Shown here piece by piece: positions 13,493 to 24,800 of a stretch of DNA of 64,000 bases. The notes beneath the pieces are model-generated. The model did no database searches. It was not told where the DNA came from and saw only the letters and a list, made by a program, of their open reading frames with translations. Both the position numbers and the translations under genes were made by a program. Every line of letters begins with the position of its first letter. Within the stretch, counting starts at the first letter, position 1. Source of the stretch: Strix aluco (Eukaryota; Chordata; Aves; Strigiformes; Strigidae); the NCBI RefSeq assembly GCF_031877795.1, contig NC_133933.1, forward strand, positions 21,418,029 through 21,482,028, written 5' to 3'.

Positions 13493-16400
13493 GACTTCTT
13501 GTATTTCTTATTCAAATCCATGAGCTGTAGCTAAAGGCTCTGCAGTGGGCTTTGTATAACAAACTGCAGTAGTGCTCAAAATATTTCTTGTTCTCTCACA
13601 AATATTAGGGAAGCCAAAAGCTAGTGAGAATACTGTGCATTTTCCACTTAATTGCAAGCCAGTGATTCAGTGGTTTTTTTCTATGTGCAGTTTCTGAACA
13701 ATTTTTAAATAGAGCTTTAGGCCATCATATACAAATTGAAGTTGTTCTTACTTATCTTTGGTGAACCCCTTAGAAGTAATCCACAGATCACCATTCATTG
13801 AAAACTATTATCCTAGACTTGTTTTGATCAGCTGTTAAAGCAATACTCACATCCTCAGGGCAAGTAAGGATCGTAACAACTTACATGAATCTGCCCCACA
13901 TTCAAAGTATTTCTAACAGTCTCTGAAGAAAGGCTTTTCAGGTTGCTAGTGGACGTGTACATTAAAGAGAATAAAATAGTGGCGATTCCTGCAGATCATC
14001 CTGGCCTGAATCAGCCTTGCTGACTCAACAGTTTACACTGCCCCACACCCATTTCCCAATCCTGCTTATTCTGTGGCCCCACAATCTCTAGCCTCTCATC
14101 TATTCTCTGCTGAGATTCCAGAAAAGGAATACTTAACCATTTCATTACCCTGATCAGATCTTCAAGTTGTTTCAACTGTCTTCTTCACTTTAGAGCAAGA
14201 CAGCCGAATCAAAGTCACCCTCACAAACAAATAGGAAGCCCTGTATCAGTGTTTCCTTCACTACAACTTGCACTACTTCTCTCTATGAAGCTGCCTCCTT
14301 AGCTACAAAGCTCTACCTATTCTAAGTTAACACATAATTAACAAGTTACTGTTATTATCACTAAGCACTCTGTGCCATCCCTTCCTCCATGCAGGAAGGC
14401 GATGTCTTCAAAGCAGCAGCCAGCTCTTCATGTACATACAGAGAACCAAGTATCATTAACGTTTAAATACATATACATTTGAAATTCAGTGCAGCTTAGA
14501 AGATAGTCTCATATGATGAGCTAGCACTTGACAACTCTGCCCAAATTGCTTATGCTGTAAATGCTTCAAGTAAACTCTTCACCCAGGTCTTATGCCTTTC
14601 TGTTCATAATGTGAAGGTGTTCATGGGTCACCAAAAGGTGATTTGCGGCCAACACAACCAGTCTAGCAAGCATTTATATTGTAGACAATTATGCAAAAAA
14701 ATCACAGTATAGTTTAGTTCCACTTTCCATTCTCTCTCTTCCCAATTTAAATAAAGAAAAAGCTGTCTTGACAAAGGCAAAATTATCTTGCCAGTATAAA
14801 CTGCACCCACATTCAGGAATGTTTTATTAGCACATCATACAGGATGGCTTAAAGCATCACCACAGTGGTCAATACAATGAAGACTGAATATAAGTTTGGG
14901 CTTTCAGAGTCATTTTCATCCCAGAACAGCGTTTATCCTCTCAGAGGCTATACAGCAGCAACGGAGGCACAGGATAGCCAAGTATAACGTTTTAAATATT
15001 GACTTACAAAGCCGAAATTATGATGATCAAGTCCCAGTTGTCACAAATCAGATAGGATATACGTAATTTTGTTATGAGAAGAGATACAGAGTTCTCCTCA
15101 AAGCTGTTTTGATGAGTTTTCCACCTTTCTAATGTCTGGCTTTCTAAAACGTCGCCAAAAATATAGACAAGAGCACTGTAACTATTTCACTACTCCATGC
15201 CTTGTAAGCTATCCACGAATGCTTACAGGTATCCCCCTTTTTTGCACCAGTAATTTATTTAGTAACTTCAAGTTTGTCTTACTCGGCATATGAGGTTCTC
15301 ATCGTATCAGCTCCTGAGCATTTTTCACGAACTTCTGCACAACCTTCCAGGTTGCCCTCACTGCATTTTGGCCAAGTCAGTGAGACTACATCTTGGACCT
15401 GCTTACACAGACTCACATTTTTCCCATTTACGGTAAGTTTTGCCAGACTCCCACCATGTTCCTAACACAAGTTACCACGTTAAGAAGCTTAGTTACAAAA
15501 AGTGTTTTTTAGGCCAAGAAATCATTTACTTTCAAACTAGTGGGAGTTCAAGTCCTTTTAAGAAATACTAAAGCCTGCTGATTCAAGTTTTCAATAAAAT
15601 TTTATTCTATTATCAGAAGCTTTAGATTCTTACATGCTTTAGGTGAAAATTAGTTTGTCATCCATCTTGACCCTTGAACAGGTTTTCAAAGATTTAGACA
15701 GGTTACTAAAAGTTTGGAATACACCAATACCGAGCAGTTTCAGGTAACCTTGCGACACTAATAATTCATTTGTTAGATCCTGGTGAAGAGAGCACAACTA
15801 GAACAGTTGCACAGAAATTCAATTAAAACATTATTTTAAAGATCATAGGTTTTTAATGATACGCTCAGCACAGTTCTTGGGTGTGGTCTTCCCATTCAAG
15901 AGTTAAAGCACAGTTTCACCGTGCTGTTATCAGAATAAAAAATATTTTTATGATATGTACATGCAATTACATAGCTCTACAGAATGTTTAGTACACTGGT
16001 AATTGTCATGATAAAAACTGGCCCCAAACAGTGAAGTTTATTCTCTTTCCCTGTGAAGGTCTTTTCACAAGAACTTTATTACTTCTTCCCCTACTATTAG
16101 AGAAGGTGTTAAAAATTATTTTCTTGGGTATGGAAAACAATCCTCTGCTGTTTCTCCTGTCATTCCTCAAGGCAACAAAATGCTAAGTCTATGAAATGCT
16201 CCTGTAAGACTTCTCATACATTTATTTCTGGTCTGATATGAACTTAAAAGTACAATTTTACTGTCATTTACTTTAGAAGCACAAGTATAAATGTTTTTAA
16301 AGCTTTTTTTTAAAGCTGTCATTTCCTAAAGTTATACTTTTATTTGCCTGCTTTGAACAAGCTCCTGCCTAAAGTGTTTTTAATGACAATTATTTATTTA

Positions 16401-17286
16401 CATTTTATACCAGGTAACATACTTCTGCTTTTCAGGCGCAGACACAGGCCCTGGTTCTCGCAGACTCCAAGAGCTTAGTTTAAGTAGGACTACACAGAAA
16501 CCCACCTTTGAAGCATTAGAAGCAGACTCCTGAGCGACCCTGCAAAGAGAAGATATCTTACTGCTTGGATTTTGCTACCCATTTTATTAAGTGATTTCTG
16601 AAAAGGAAAAAAACCACAACTAACTTCAATCATTTTTTTTCTGCTCTCAGGCCACCAGCCGCGCACCAACGTGACAACTGCAATAAAGCAGGAGAAGCCT
16701 CATACACTGCCTGAACTGCCAGCCCAAGAGAAAGAGCATACTGTTGTATTACCAAGAGGCAACGCAGACGCGAGTGTGCACACTGACCAAGGAATAACAG
16801 GCTTCCTGAGCGAAAAAGTTGTTAGCCACCAGTCAGGAAGTAAGCAGCCAGGACGTGGAACCGACCGAGACGGCAGCGCCGGCCGAGCCCACGCCCAGGG
16901 CAGGGTTACCGCGGCACGCCGTACACACAACAAGGCGCTCTCGCCTCCCTCGCTCCCCTGTCACACACGGCCTCAGCGCGGAGCTGCGGGGCTCGGCCCC
17001 CCCCGCGCTCCCCCTCCTGCTGGCCGCCCGCGGGCAGGCTCCGCCGAGGCCCGGCGGCACCCGCGCTGCCCTCACAGAGCCCGCTCCCGCCGCCCGCCCC
17101 CTCCCCGGCCCACCGGCCGATCCGCGGGGACGGGGCGGCGCGGCCCTACCAGGCCCAGACCCCGCGCCTGCGGCCGCCCCTCCTCACGCCGCCGCCGGGC
17201 CTGGGCCTCAGCGTCGGGCCCCAGCCCCGCCATGGCCGCTCGCAGCGCCCCGCGCGGCCGCCCCCCCACGCCCGCCGCCCCGACCC

Positions 17287-17292
17287 TTTATA
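17287..17292 (-). promoter_or_regulatory. Minus-strand TATA-box-like element
   Basis: The + strand reads CCCTTTATATCGC inside very GC-rich DNA, so the minus strand reads GATATAAAGGG with a perfect TATAAA core. Its position would place a minus-strand transcription start near 17260, directed away from FBXO11. In such GC-rich surroundings a TATAAA is unlikely by chance. Whether it is used is inference. Confidence 0.4.
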
Positions 17293-17374
17293 TCGCGCTC
17301 GCCACCCCACCCCGCGCCGCGCCGCTCGCCCGCCCGCCCCTCCCCACCCCGCACCCCATAGAAGCGGCGCGGGG

Positions 17375-17420
17375 ATTGGCCGCCCGGCCGCCGGCCGGCT
17401 GTGTGGGAGGCGGCGATTGG
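17375..17420 (+). promoter_or_regulatory. Paired inverted CCAAT boxes (NF-Y type)
   Basis: Two ATTGG pentamers, GGGGATTGGCCG (17375-17379) and GGCGATTGGCGG (17416-17420), lie 41 bp apart, close to four helical turns. NF-Y sites paired at such spacing are common in CpG-island promoters. They sit just upstream of the inferred FBXO11 start region, and between it and the minus-strand TATA element, so they could serve both directions. Confidence 0.6.
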
Positions 17421-17476
17421 CGGAGCGCGGCCGCCAGCGCCTGCCTCCCCGCGAGTGTGTGTCTCTGGCAGTGTCA

Positions 17477-17512
17477 ATGGCTCCTCCTGCCACGGAGCAG
17501 CGACGGGCTTGA
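17477..17512 (+). other. Upstream ORF in FBXO11 5' leader (11 codons)
   Basis: An ATG at 17477 opens MAPPATEQRRA and stops at TGA 17510-17512. I see no other ATG between it and the main start at 17833. Its context has T at -3 and G at +4, so it is only moderately favourable. It counts as a uORF only if transcription starts upstream of 17477, which cannot be settled from sequence. Confidence 0.4.
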
Positions 17513-17832
17513 GACGGGCAGGACCGCGGGGCTCCTTTAAGAGAGGGATTTTCGGGGGGGCCGGGGAGGGGGGCCGCGGCGCGAACGTCCCCCACAGCCA
17601 GCGCTCGGGAGAGCCAGCGGCCGGCGGCTCCTCTGCCTCTCGAGCGAGCCGGCGAGGAGGCGGCAGCGGCGGCGGGACCCCCGCCTGGAGACCCCCCCCC
17701 CTCCTTCCCTGCTGCCCGCTGCTGCGAGGCGGCCGCCCCGGGGCTCCCTCCCTCCTTCCCCCCCTCCCCGACGAGGCACCGGTTGCCGGAGGATTCCCCC
17801 CCTCCCCTCCCGCCACCCACACGAGTCGGCAA

Positions 17833-17941
17833 ATGAACTCGGTCCGAGCCGCCAACAGGAGACCCAGGCGAGTGTCCAGGCCGCGCCCGGTGCAGCAGCA
17901 GCAGGAGAGGAACAACGCCGCCGCCGCCGCCGGGGATCGGG
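17833..17941 (+). CDS. FBXO11: FBXO11 coding exon 1
   Basis: The exon encodes residues 1-36 and the first base of codon 37. The start ATG lies in GGCAAATGA, with C at -3 and A at +4, a weak initiation context. It was chosen because MNSVRAANRRPRRVSRPRPV is the known FBXO11 N-terminus. The arginine- and proline-rich segment is followed by four Gln (21-24), ERNN (25-28), five Ala from GCC repeats (29-33) and GDR. The long Gln/Pro tract that I recall between QQQQ and ERNN in human FBXO11 is absent, and the Ala run is extra. The exon ends at CGG-G with donor GTAAGC at 17942. It lies in the CpG island. It contains no ATG other than the start. Confidence 0.95.
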
Positions 17942-18421
17942 GTAAGCCAGGCGCCGCCGCGCCGAGCGGGGCCCTGCGCGGGGTTGGCCGGCGGCGCCGG
18001 GCCCCGCCGCGCCCGGCCGGGCACCGGCAGGAAAAGCCCAGGCTGCTTCACCCCTGGCTCCCGCTCAGGCCGCGCTTTGTTTGGCTTGGGCTCTGCCCCG
18101 ACTCGGGGCCGCTGGGCCCAGACGCCGAGCGGGAGGGAGGCGGGGGCTCGGCCCCTTCCCCGGCCGCGCTCCCACGCCCGGTGGGGAGGGGGGGGCCGAT
18201 CGCCGCCGGCCCTTCGGGACGGAACGCGGAGAATCGCCCCCCCCCACCCCTTTCCCCTCCCGAGCCCCCCCGCCCCGTCCCCGGGGGCTGCGGGAGGGCG
18301 AGCCGCCTTCGCCCGGGGGAGCCGGTGCCTCCCCGCGGGTAGCGGCGGGCTGGGCCCCCGGGCCGGCGGAGGGGAGAGGTGACGCGGGGAGCCGCGGGGC
18401 GAGCGGCGCCCGGGGGGGCTG

Positions 18422-18448
18422 TGGGGTACGGGGGGGGCGGGGGGGGGG
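18422..18448 (+). repeat. Long G-run / G-quadruplex-capable tract
   Basis: After TGGGGTAC there are eight G, one C and then ten G, within the first 500 bp of intron 1. Four or more G runs are within reach for an intramolecular G-quadruplex on the non-template strand. The first 19 bases of this tract recur exactly at 18911-18929. The run length is error-prone in assemblies. Confidence 0.6.
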
Positions 18449-18910
18449 CGCCGGTGCCGGGCAACTCGCGCCGACACCTTCCCCGCCGCCGTCGGCGAAA
18501 TGGTGTCCGGGGGCGGCGGCCCGGGTCTCGCCGAGCCTCCGCGGCCCGCCGCGCCGCGCAATGTTTGCTGCGCAGTTCGGTGCCCGGGCTTCGGTTACAG
18601 CGCCCGGCGGGGGGGCGCGGGCCGCGGCCGATCGGCCATTTATTTACCTCAGCCACACCGCCCCCCTCACCCCCCGCCCGCCCCCGCCGCGGCACCCGCG
18701 GCCCCGAGCCGGCCGGAACGGAACGGGGGCTCCGGCCCCCCGCGCCTCGGCCCGGCCCGGCGGGTCCGCCCGCGCCGGGGGGGCCGGGGCCTAGCGTAAA
18801 AATGTTGACAATTTGGAGCTAATGGGGGAGAGCACCATTGTCTGAGGGGATGAGGAAGCGGCGAGGTGGGATTCCTCCCCTCATGGAGCCCGGAGCGGGG
18901 TCGCTAGTGC

Positions 18911-18929
18911 TGGGGTACGGGGGGGGCGG
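18911..18929 (+). repeat. Second exact copy of a 19-bp G-rich motif
   Basis: TGGGGTACGGGGGGGGCGG is identical to bases 18422-18440, 489 bp upstream. The surrounding sequence does not otherwise look duplicated, so this may be a shared G-rich motif or an old local copy event. Both copies lie in the downstream half of the CpG island. Confidence 0.65.
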
Positions 18930-21788
18930 CGCGGGCGAGGGGGTGGCGGTCCCTCAGCCCTGGGCACTGTCGCCCCCGTGGTGGCTCTTGGGGGTGCGAG
19001 TGTGCGTGTGCTCCGTATGTGCAGGGTTGGTGGTTTTTTTTTTTTTTGAAGGCGAGATGGGGGTGGGATTGGAGGAGACATTTTGCATGTCTTATCTGGT
19101 GGATTGGATTTTAATTTTTTATGCATTGGCTGTCACAACTCTGGCATGATAAAGGAGACTGATCTGTGGTGCAGTTTTAGATGTACAAATGTCTTTTTAA
19201 AATAAAAAAAAGCCTTCATTGTCATCTGAATGTCTTTTGTTTGAGTATCTAGGATATCACATGGAGAACAAGGTATTTAACTACGGAGATGCATCGTGAT
19301 AAATATTTTAGTGCGTTTTATGCAATCAAAACATTTTAAGCAAATGAAGTAAAGAAAATTTAATCTGAGGAAGTATTTTTAATTCTCCATTCCTCCCCCC
19401 TCCCCTCCCTCCCCTTCCTTCCCCCGCCCCCCCTCGCACACATTGGTCAGAGCAAAGAATGTTACCCAGACCAGATTGCTGTGTATATAACCAGAGGATG
19501 TGATGTCTTATGCCCAATTATGGGTCTTGTGTAAACCTTCCAAAATCTTAAGTAATTATATAATTAAAATGACTTCTCTGGTATACTGACATTTAAAAAA
19601 AACAACAAAAAGAACTTCCTGCTCTCAATGACATGCGCTGAGGATTTTCATCATCGATGTTCCATATGCAGAATATAGAATTCTTTCAACCCCCCAGTTT
19701 ACTTTTTCTTTTAAACAGATGAAAATATAACTTCTAAAAGGCATCCTGAAAGGTGTGCTTATAGATTAAATGCTGTGATTATACAATTTTACCTTGGACT
19801 GCCTGTCTCAAACTGTTCATATGTTATTAATTTGCTAAAGATACAGGCAGCAACTTTTTCTGTTAAAATATGAGGCTGAAATTTATTTGTATTACTCTCA
19901 CTTTCATGGAACTCTACATTCACCTAATTTTATTTTTTTTTTCCATTGTTCATTGCTGTTCACCACTCAGTGGTGATAAAATAGTAAAAAAAAATCAAGT
20001 TCCACTGTTAGCTGAAATTACTGTTCCATCTGGATCATTGCTAGCTTTTTCCTTGCATTTTTGAAGGTCAGTTGCACTAGGTCTGACTTGCCCAAAAATG
20101 GATCAATAGCGTTAGGGTGTTTTGCTATTAGTGTTATATCTACATTTGGGGTGTCCCTAGTGCTGTTCCCATTCCTATCTCAGAACTTGCAAGGTCTGGT
20201 CCATTATCTCTGGAAGCTAATGCCAGTTTTACCTGTGACTTTGATCACTTTGTGCAGGGCTGTTACTGTAAAGGATGATGAATAATGCTACTAAATTATG
20301 AGCCAATATACTAGGGTTAGACTATACCACACAAGTCAGTGGTGACTTTTTTCACCTTTATTCCCAAGCAATGTAGGTCATCTTTAAAAGGCTGTACAAA
20401 AGCAGCAGTGTAAGTTATTAGGAAAGTGTTTCTATTAAAGTCAGATTTAAATTTGCTTTAAAAAACCTGTTATTAGATAATGTGAGTGCAGCTGTGATTA
20501 AATGAAAATTATTCTTTGTTGTTATTAATTTCTTTCCTCCATATTACAGCACAGTACTTATGAGTACAAATATCATGGAACAGAGTTGATAATGTAGCAC
20601 ATAGTTAATCTTTGGAACTTCTTGTTGTTTCGTATCATTAAAGTAGATTGCTTAGTAAAATGTGTACTAGGTCTTGAGCTTTATTTATTATTTAATGCTC
20701 CGTAAGTAGACAGTGTTTTGCAACTGTGTAACAGCTGTTACATTTTCACCACTGGGTAAAAATCGAGTTATGACTCCTGTTATTAATAAATAGATCACTA
20801 GGGAAAAAAAAATGGTTTTCTAAAAATCCTCCATCAAAGATTCCTTATAACAGTTTAAAAATCACGCAAAGCTGTGTTTTATACTGTGAAGCAATTCTTA
20901 CTTTAATGTATGTTATACATGTAGTATGAGTAGATCTAATGAATGCATGATCATGCTATCTGTATTATACATTGATAAACAATGGTTGTGTACCTGTATT
21001 CTGATTAGTGGGGAAGGGAGATCATAAATGATTGCAGATAAAAGAATTTTTCTCCCCCAAACTCACTGTGTTGTACAGCCAAGATAAGATGTCATCAGGA
21101 TATACTTCCCAAGATGTTTTGCCTTATGTTCTGCTGTTCACACCTCCCTCCATCTAAATTAGCCACTCTGGCTACACTATGCTACTTCTGTTTCACCTTC
21201 TCCCTCCTGATCACCAGTGGGGTTGCCAGTGGTTTATTCTTTTGTTTTGGAATTCTGCATGAAATTTACAGAATAGATGGGTCCTTTCATTTTCTTTAGG
21301 ACAATGGTCTACCCAAAAGGAAATCTGGACTGGGTGATGTCTGTGTTTAAATATTCCTGTGTTTGCTTATAGTGCTTTTTTTTTTTTTTCCCTCAAGGGT
21401 ATAGGTTTGGCTACAGTTTTACAAAGAAGACAAGGTTAGACAGTTCAAGAAAAAAAATAATCTTGTCCAGAATGCAGCTAAAACTGTCAACCTCAAAGCT
21501 ATCATTTCTTGTTTCTGTTCTTCTCAAAATAATAACTACATTAGTGCATATGTGCTTCTTTATACCATCAGCACATTACTGGATGTGGTACTAATGAGGT
21601 TCTGAGCTTTATGTCCAGTATTAAGTGCTTTTAGGACTGGATCCTGTGTACTGTTAAGTACCAAATGTGTGTAGCACCATGGCAGCTGCGTCTGCCACAA
21701 TCCTGCGCGTTCCTTTTACGTGGTAGCAGTGTCCATGTGACAAGGCAGTGAGCTGGCTCCGGAGCTGCCTGCGCCAAACGCTAACTGC

Positions 21789-21808
21789 TTTTTTTTTTTT
21801 TTTTTTTT
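21789..21808 (+). repeat. Poly(T) run of 20 followed by acceptor-like CTCCCCAG
   Basis: Twenty T are followed by CTCCCCAG/GTTG, which has the form of a strong 3' splice site. It may be a cryptic acceptor, or the reverse-strand poly(A) tail of a retroposed piece; the flanks do not match any element I recognise. Confidence 0.5.
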
Positions 21809-24800
21809 CTCCCCAGGTTGATTTTTGGCACAAGTGCTGGTATGAGGGAAGGGATAACACTGAATGCCTGTAGGTGTGGTGGGACTGTGGCAGCTCTGGT
21901 TTAGATTGAGTTAAGCTGGGTCAATACTTTTGGAGTTGGGGCATATTTAAAACATGCAGCCTGTAAACTAACCTTGCGGGTTTGCTTCCTCCCCTCCCCC
22001 CAATTTATTTTCCAAAGAAAACAAGACTTATACACTCATACAGTCTCTCTGTGTGTCACTCTGCAACTTCTGAACTTGTTAGCTCATTTCAACCAGATTT
22101 GACAAAGGGGTGCGAAGTTCTTAAGTTTTGTGGAAATTATTGGCTGGGCAGAGGAAGAAGACAATGAGGGAAAGACATTTATAACTTATCCTCTCTACCC
22201 ATGCCAAGAAGCAGCAACCAGCTGGCCTGTCAGCACACAAGGTAATTGAATTAGTCATTTGTCTGTATAGGGGACATTAGGGCTTGACGTACTGGGAGAG
22301 AGAGGTTAGGCTGTGTAAGACACAAACATGTAGAAACTAAGCTCCAGTAGATCTCTTGCTCACAAAGCCTATGTTTTGTAATGTTGAGATAAATATCTCA
22401 GGAAAGGTAGGGAGTCTTTGGCCCTGTTTCAAGTGCATGTGTGTAAGCATGTGCATGATTTTTTTTTTTTAAATATATCCACCAAAAGGCTTACATTGGA
22501 GTGTGCTGGGCTACTGTAACAGTAACTGAATTAAATGACTCTTATTCTGAAGCAAATGCCCAGACTTGCATCAAAATAACTAAATTGGTTTCAGTTTTTG
22601 TAGGATCATCCCTTATGGCAAGAAGTCAAGAAGTCAGGCATCAGTTGCTCCAGGTGGAAAGAAATGTAGTTCAGGCTTTTCCATATTCCTTAAAAGAGAG
22701 TCCTAGACTGGGAAGAGATACATTTACATATGGATATGTAATCCTTGTTTCTGCAATGAAGAGTTTCCAAAGTCTACCTTACAGATAAAAGTTTGGTACT
22801 TCAAGTACAACTTCTGTTTCCCAAAGCCTGATTCTGCATCACGACTACAAAGGAGTGTCTGGGTACCTCTGTTGTCCTTCATGTAGGACAAGGACCTAAA
22901 TTTATGCTAGATTTCTGTCTGATTTGTAGAGATCAAAATCAAGTGTATTTATCCTTAGTATACACAAATGTTCGTTGCCCATAGTTTTGGTATATTTTGG
23001 TCATTCATAAGACTATTAATATCTGTTCTAGTTTCCCAGAAATACCAAAACTTTTTTTATTTAATTTCTGTGTTACAAAAACTTTGAGCCCAATGGTTTA
23101 AGTAAAGATGTGGTGAAGTGTCCTACATTGGTCTGATATCTTTCTGCTTTGGGGGAAGATTGTGCTCAGTGCCTCCCTCTTGCTCTGGTGCTTTCTGGGA
23201 GAATCACAGTTATGGAATAGACCAAAGCTGACCAACATGTGTCAGGCTTTTACTGCAGGTGTGCAGGGCATTAAGCATAATAAACATTACGTGCACTGGA
23301 TGTGGAGGATTTAATGTATATGCATAGAATTGGAGCACTGTGAATGCTTTGTCAGCCCAGCAGCTGCCTGGGTATGTGAGGCTTGCAGCTTGCTTTACAT
23401 AGGCAGTTTCCTCACCAGCATGGTAAATCTGGTGTGCCTAGCAAGTGCTGAATTTGCAGTGCCTGTGCAGAGTGACTGCGGTGCGCGTGTGTTTTTTCGG
23501 CACATTAAGCACACTTACTCTGCACATGCACAGTGGCATCATCGGGGAGGCCAGGTGGCAGCCGGCGGGGGCTGCTACTGCAGTGAGGAGGACAACTCGT
23601 TTGGCTCCCCCTCCCTCCGGTCTGGGCCGCTTCTGTAAGCGGGGTGAGTAGGCACCAGGTGTATTGTAATGTGGGTCACCTGTGGCAGCCCTTGAACTTC
23701 CTCTTACAGCTTGTGGCTGTGAACTGCGGTCTGTTAGGAAGAGGAGGTAGCATGCTTCTCTAAGATAGATAAATTGTGCTGATTAAGTATCTTTAGTCTT
23801 ACATATTATAACACATGGTATAGGAAAAGAAAATCAGAACTGCGCTATGTGTGGACAGTAAAAGCAAAGGGGAGAGAAAAACATGACTGAGCTAACAAGA
23901 ATTGAGAAAATGAAAGGTTTGTTCAGTTGACTTTGTCATTACCTAATCCTCTCATGTTTTCTGGTTGTTAAGTACTTCTGTTTGTTTCTTGCTTATGTGG
24001 TGTTTCTCTGTTCAGGGCTTGAATAGGAGGGGAAACATACGTGGTGATTTTTGTTATTGTTCATGGTACTAAGCTATAGTATCTGAATGTAGCCTAGGAT
24101 TTTAGTCTGAGTCCTTCCGTTCTTGATGAAATGAGTAGTGGTGGGGAGGAGGGGGGGAAGAAAGCAAACTAAAATGTACAATGAAATTACAGAACACCTA
24201 TCAAAATTCTGCTTTTATAATATATTGCTACTTTTAAAAAAGACCCTTAAATTCTTGTAAAAGAGGAGAGCAAGATCTAGGTGTGGGTTCTAAAATAAAG
24301 ACGACATTCTAGAGGAATCTCCTATCAGTTAAATTGTACTTCCTATCAGAAAGTTTAGTGGACTTTTTTTGAGAATCTCTGAATCTGGAATACTTCTTAA
24401 AATGTAACTTGCACAGTAGTTATTGTGGTTCTTCTCAATAACTAAGTTTTGCTGGTTATTCTGCTGCCTGTTCTTAAAACGTTGTTCTTCATCCACATGT
24501 AGAAGCTTGGAGGACACAGACAAGCAACAAATGAACACTTGTAAAACACACAGTTCTTTCAGCAGGCTTTTAGGGACTATTTTTTGTGCTCTCCTCTGAG
24601 TTATTTCCTTTAGTTGCATTCTGACAAGATAATGAAGTAATTTTAGAGCCTGGTTGCTAGAGGAAGAGGTCATCCCATTATTCCTGCTTCTAGCCCCACG
24701 TTCTTAGCCCCTGCCTTGCATTGGTACTTGTAGCTCCCTGAACCAGATCACCACGGAAACTTTAAAACACCCTGAATAATTAGTTACCTGCGGGTTTGGC

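Larger units (their letters stand above)
1..16640. other. Upstream intergenic or non-coding region
   Basis: I find no recognisable coding exon in this stretch on either strand. The open frames are short (at most about 160 codons), most begin at non-ATG codons, and none resembles a family I know. The sequence is AT-rich and the + strand visibly favours A over T and C over G in the lines I counted by hand, the opposite of what is seen to the right of the promoter. In mammals the gene beyond the FBXO11 5' end is FOXN2, transcribed away from FBXO11; if synteny holds it would lie further left, but no FOXN2 exon is visible here. A non-coding divergent transcript is possible but cannot be shown from sequence. 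Two old repeat relics, listed separately, are the only features I can identify. Confidence 0.6.
16830..18960. promoter_or_regulatory. FBXO11 CpG-island promoter
   Basis: Base composition changes abruptly from AT-rich to extremely GC- and CpG-rich near 16.83 kb and returns to AT-rich by about 18.96 kb. The island covers coding exon 1 and extends on both sides. It contains many GC-box-like runs, paired inverted CCAAT boxes (17375-17379 and 17416-17420), and on the opposite strand a TATAAA element. No TATA box points toward FBXO11, so a broad CpG-type promoter with dispersed start sites is likely, probably between about 17.4 and 17.6 kb. Long frames that look open here on both strands are a result of the lack of AT-rich stop codons. 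Confidence 0.88.

Noticed and set aside
16620-16670. T-rich tract with CTCTCAG/GCC looking like a + strand acceptor just before the CpG island
   Set aside because: No upstream exon with a matching donor or coding similarity is visible; isolated acceptor-like strings are common.
17146-18561. Minus-strand frame open for 471 codons, and several Pro/Arg/Gly-rich frames on both strands at 16.7-18.8 kb
   Set aside because: Stop codons are rare in any frame of such GC-rich CpG-island DNA; the translations are low-complexity, overlap each other on both strands and match no family.
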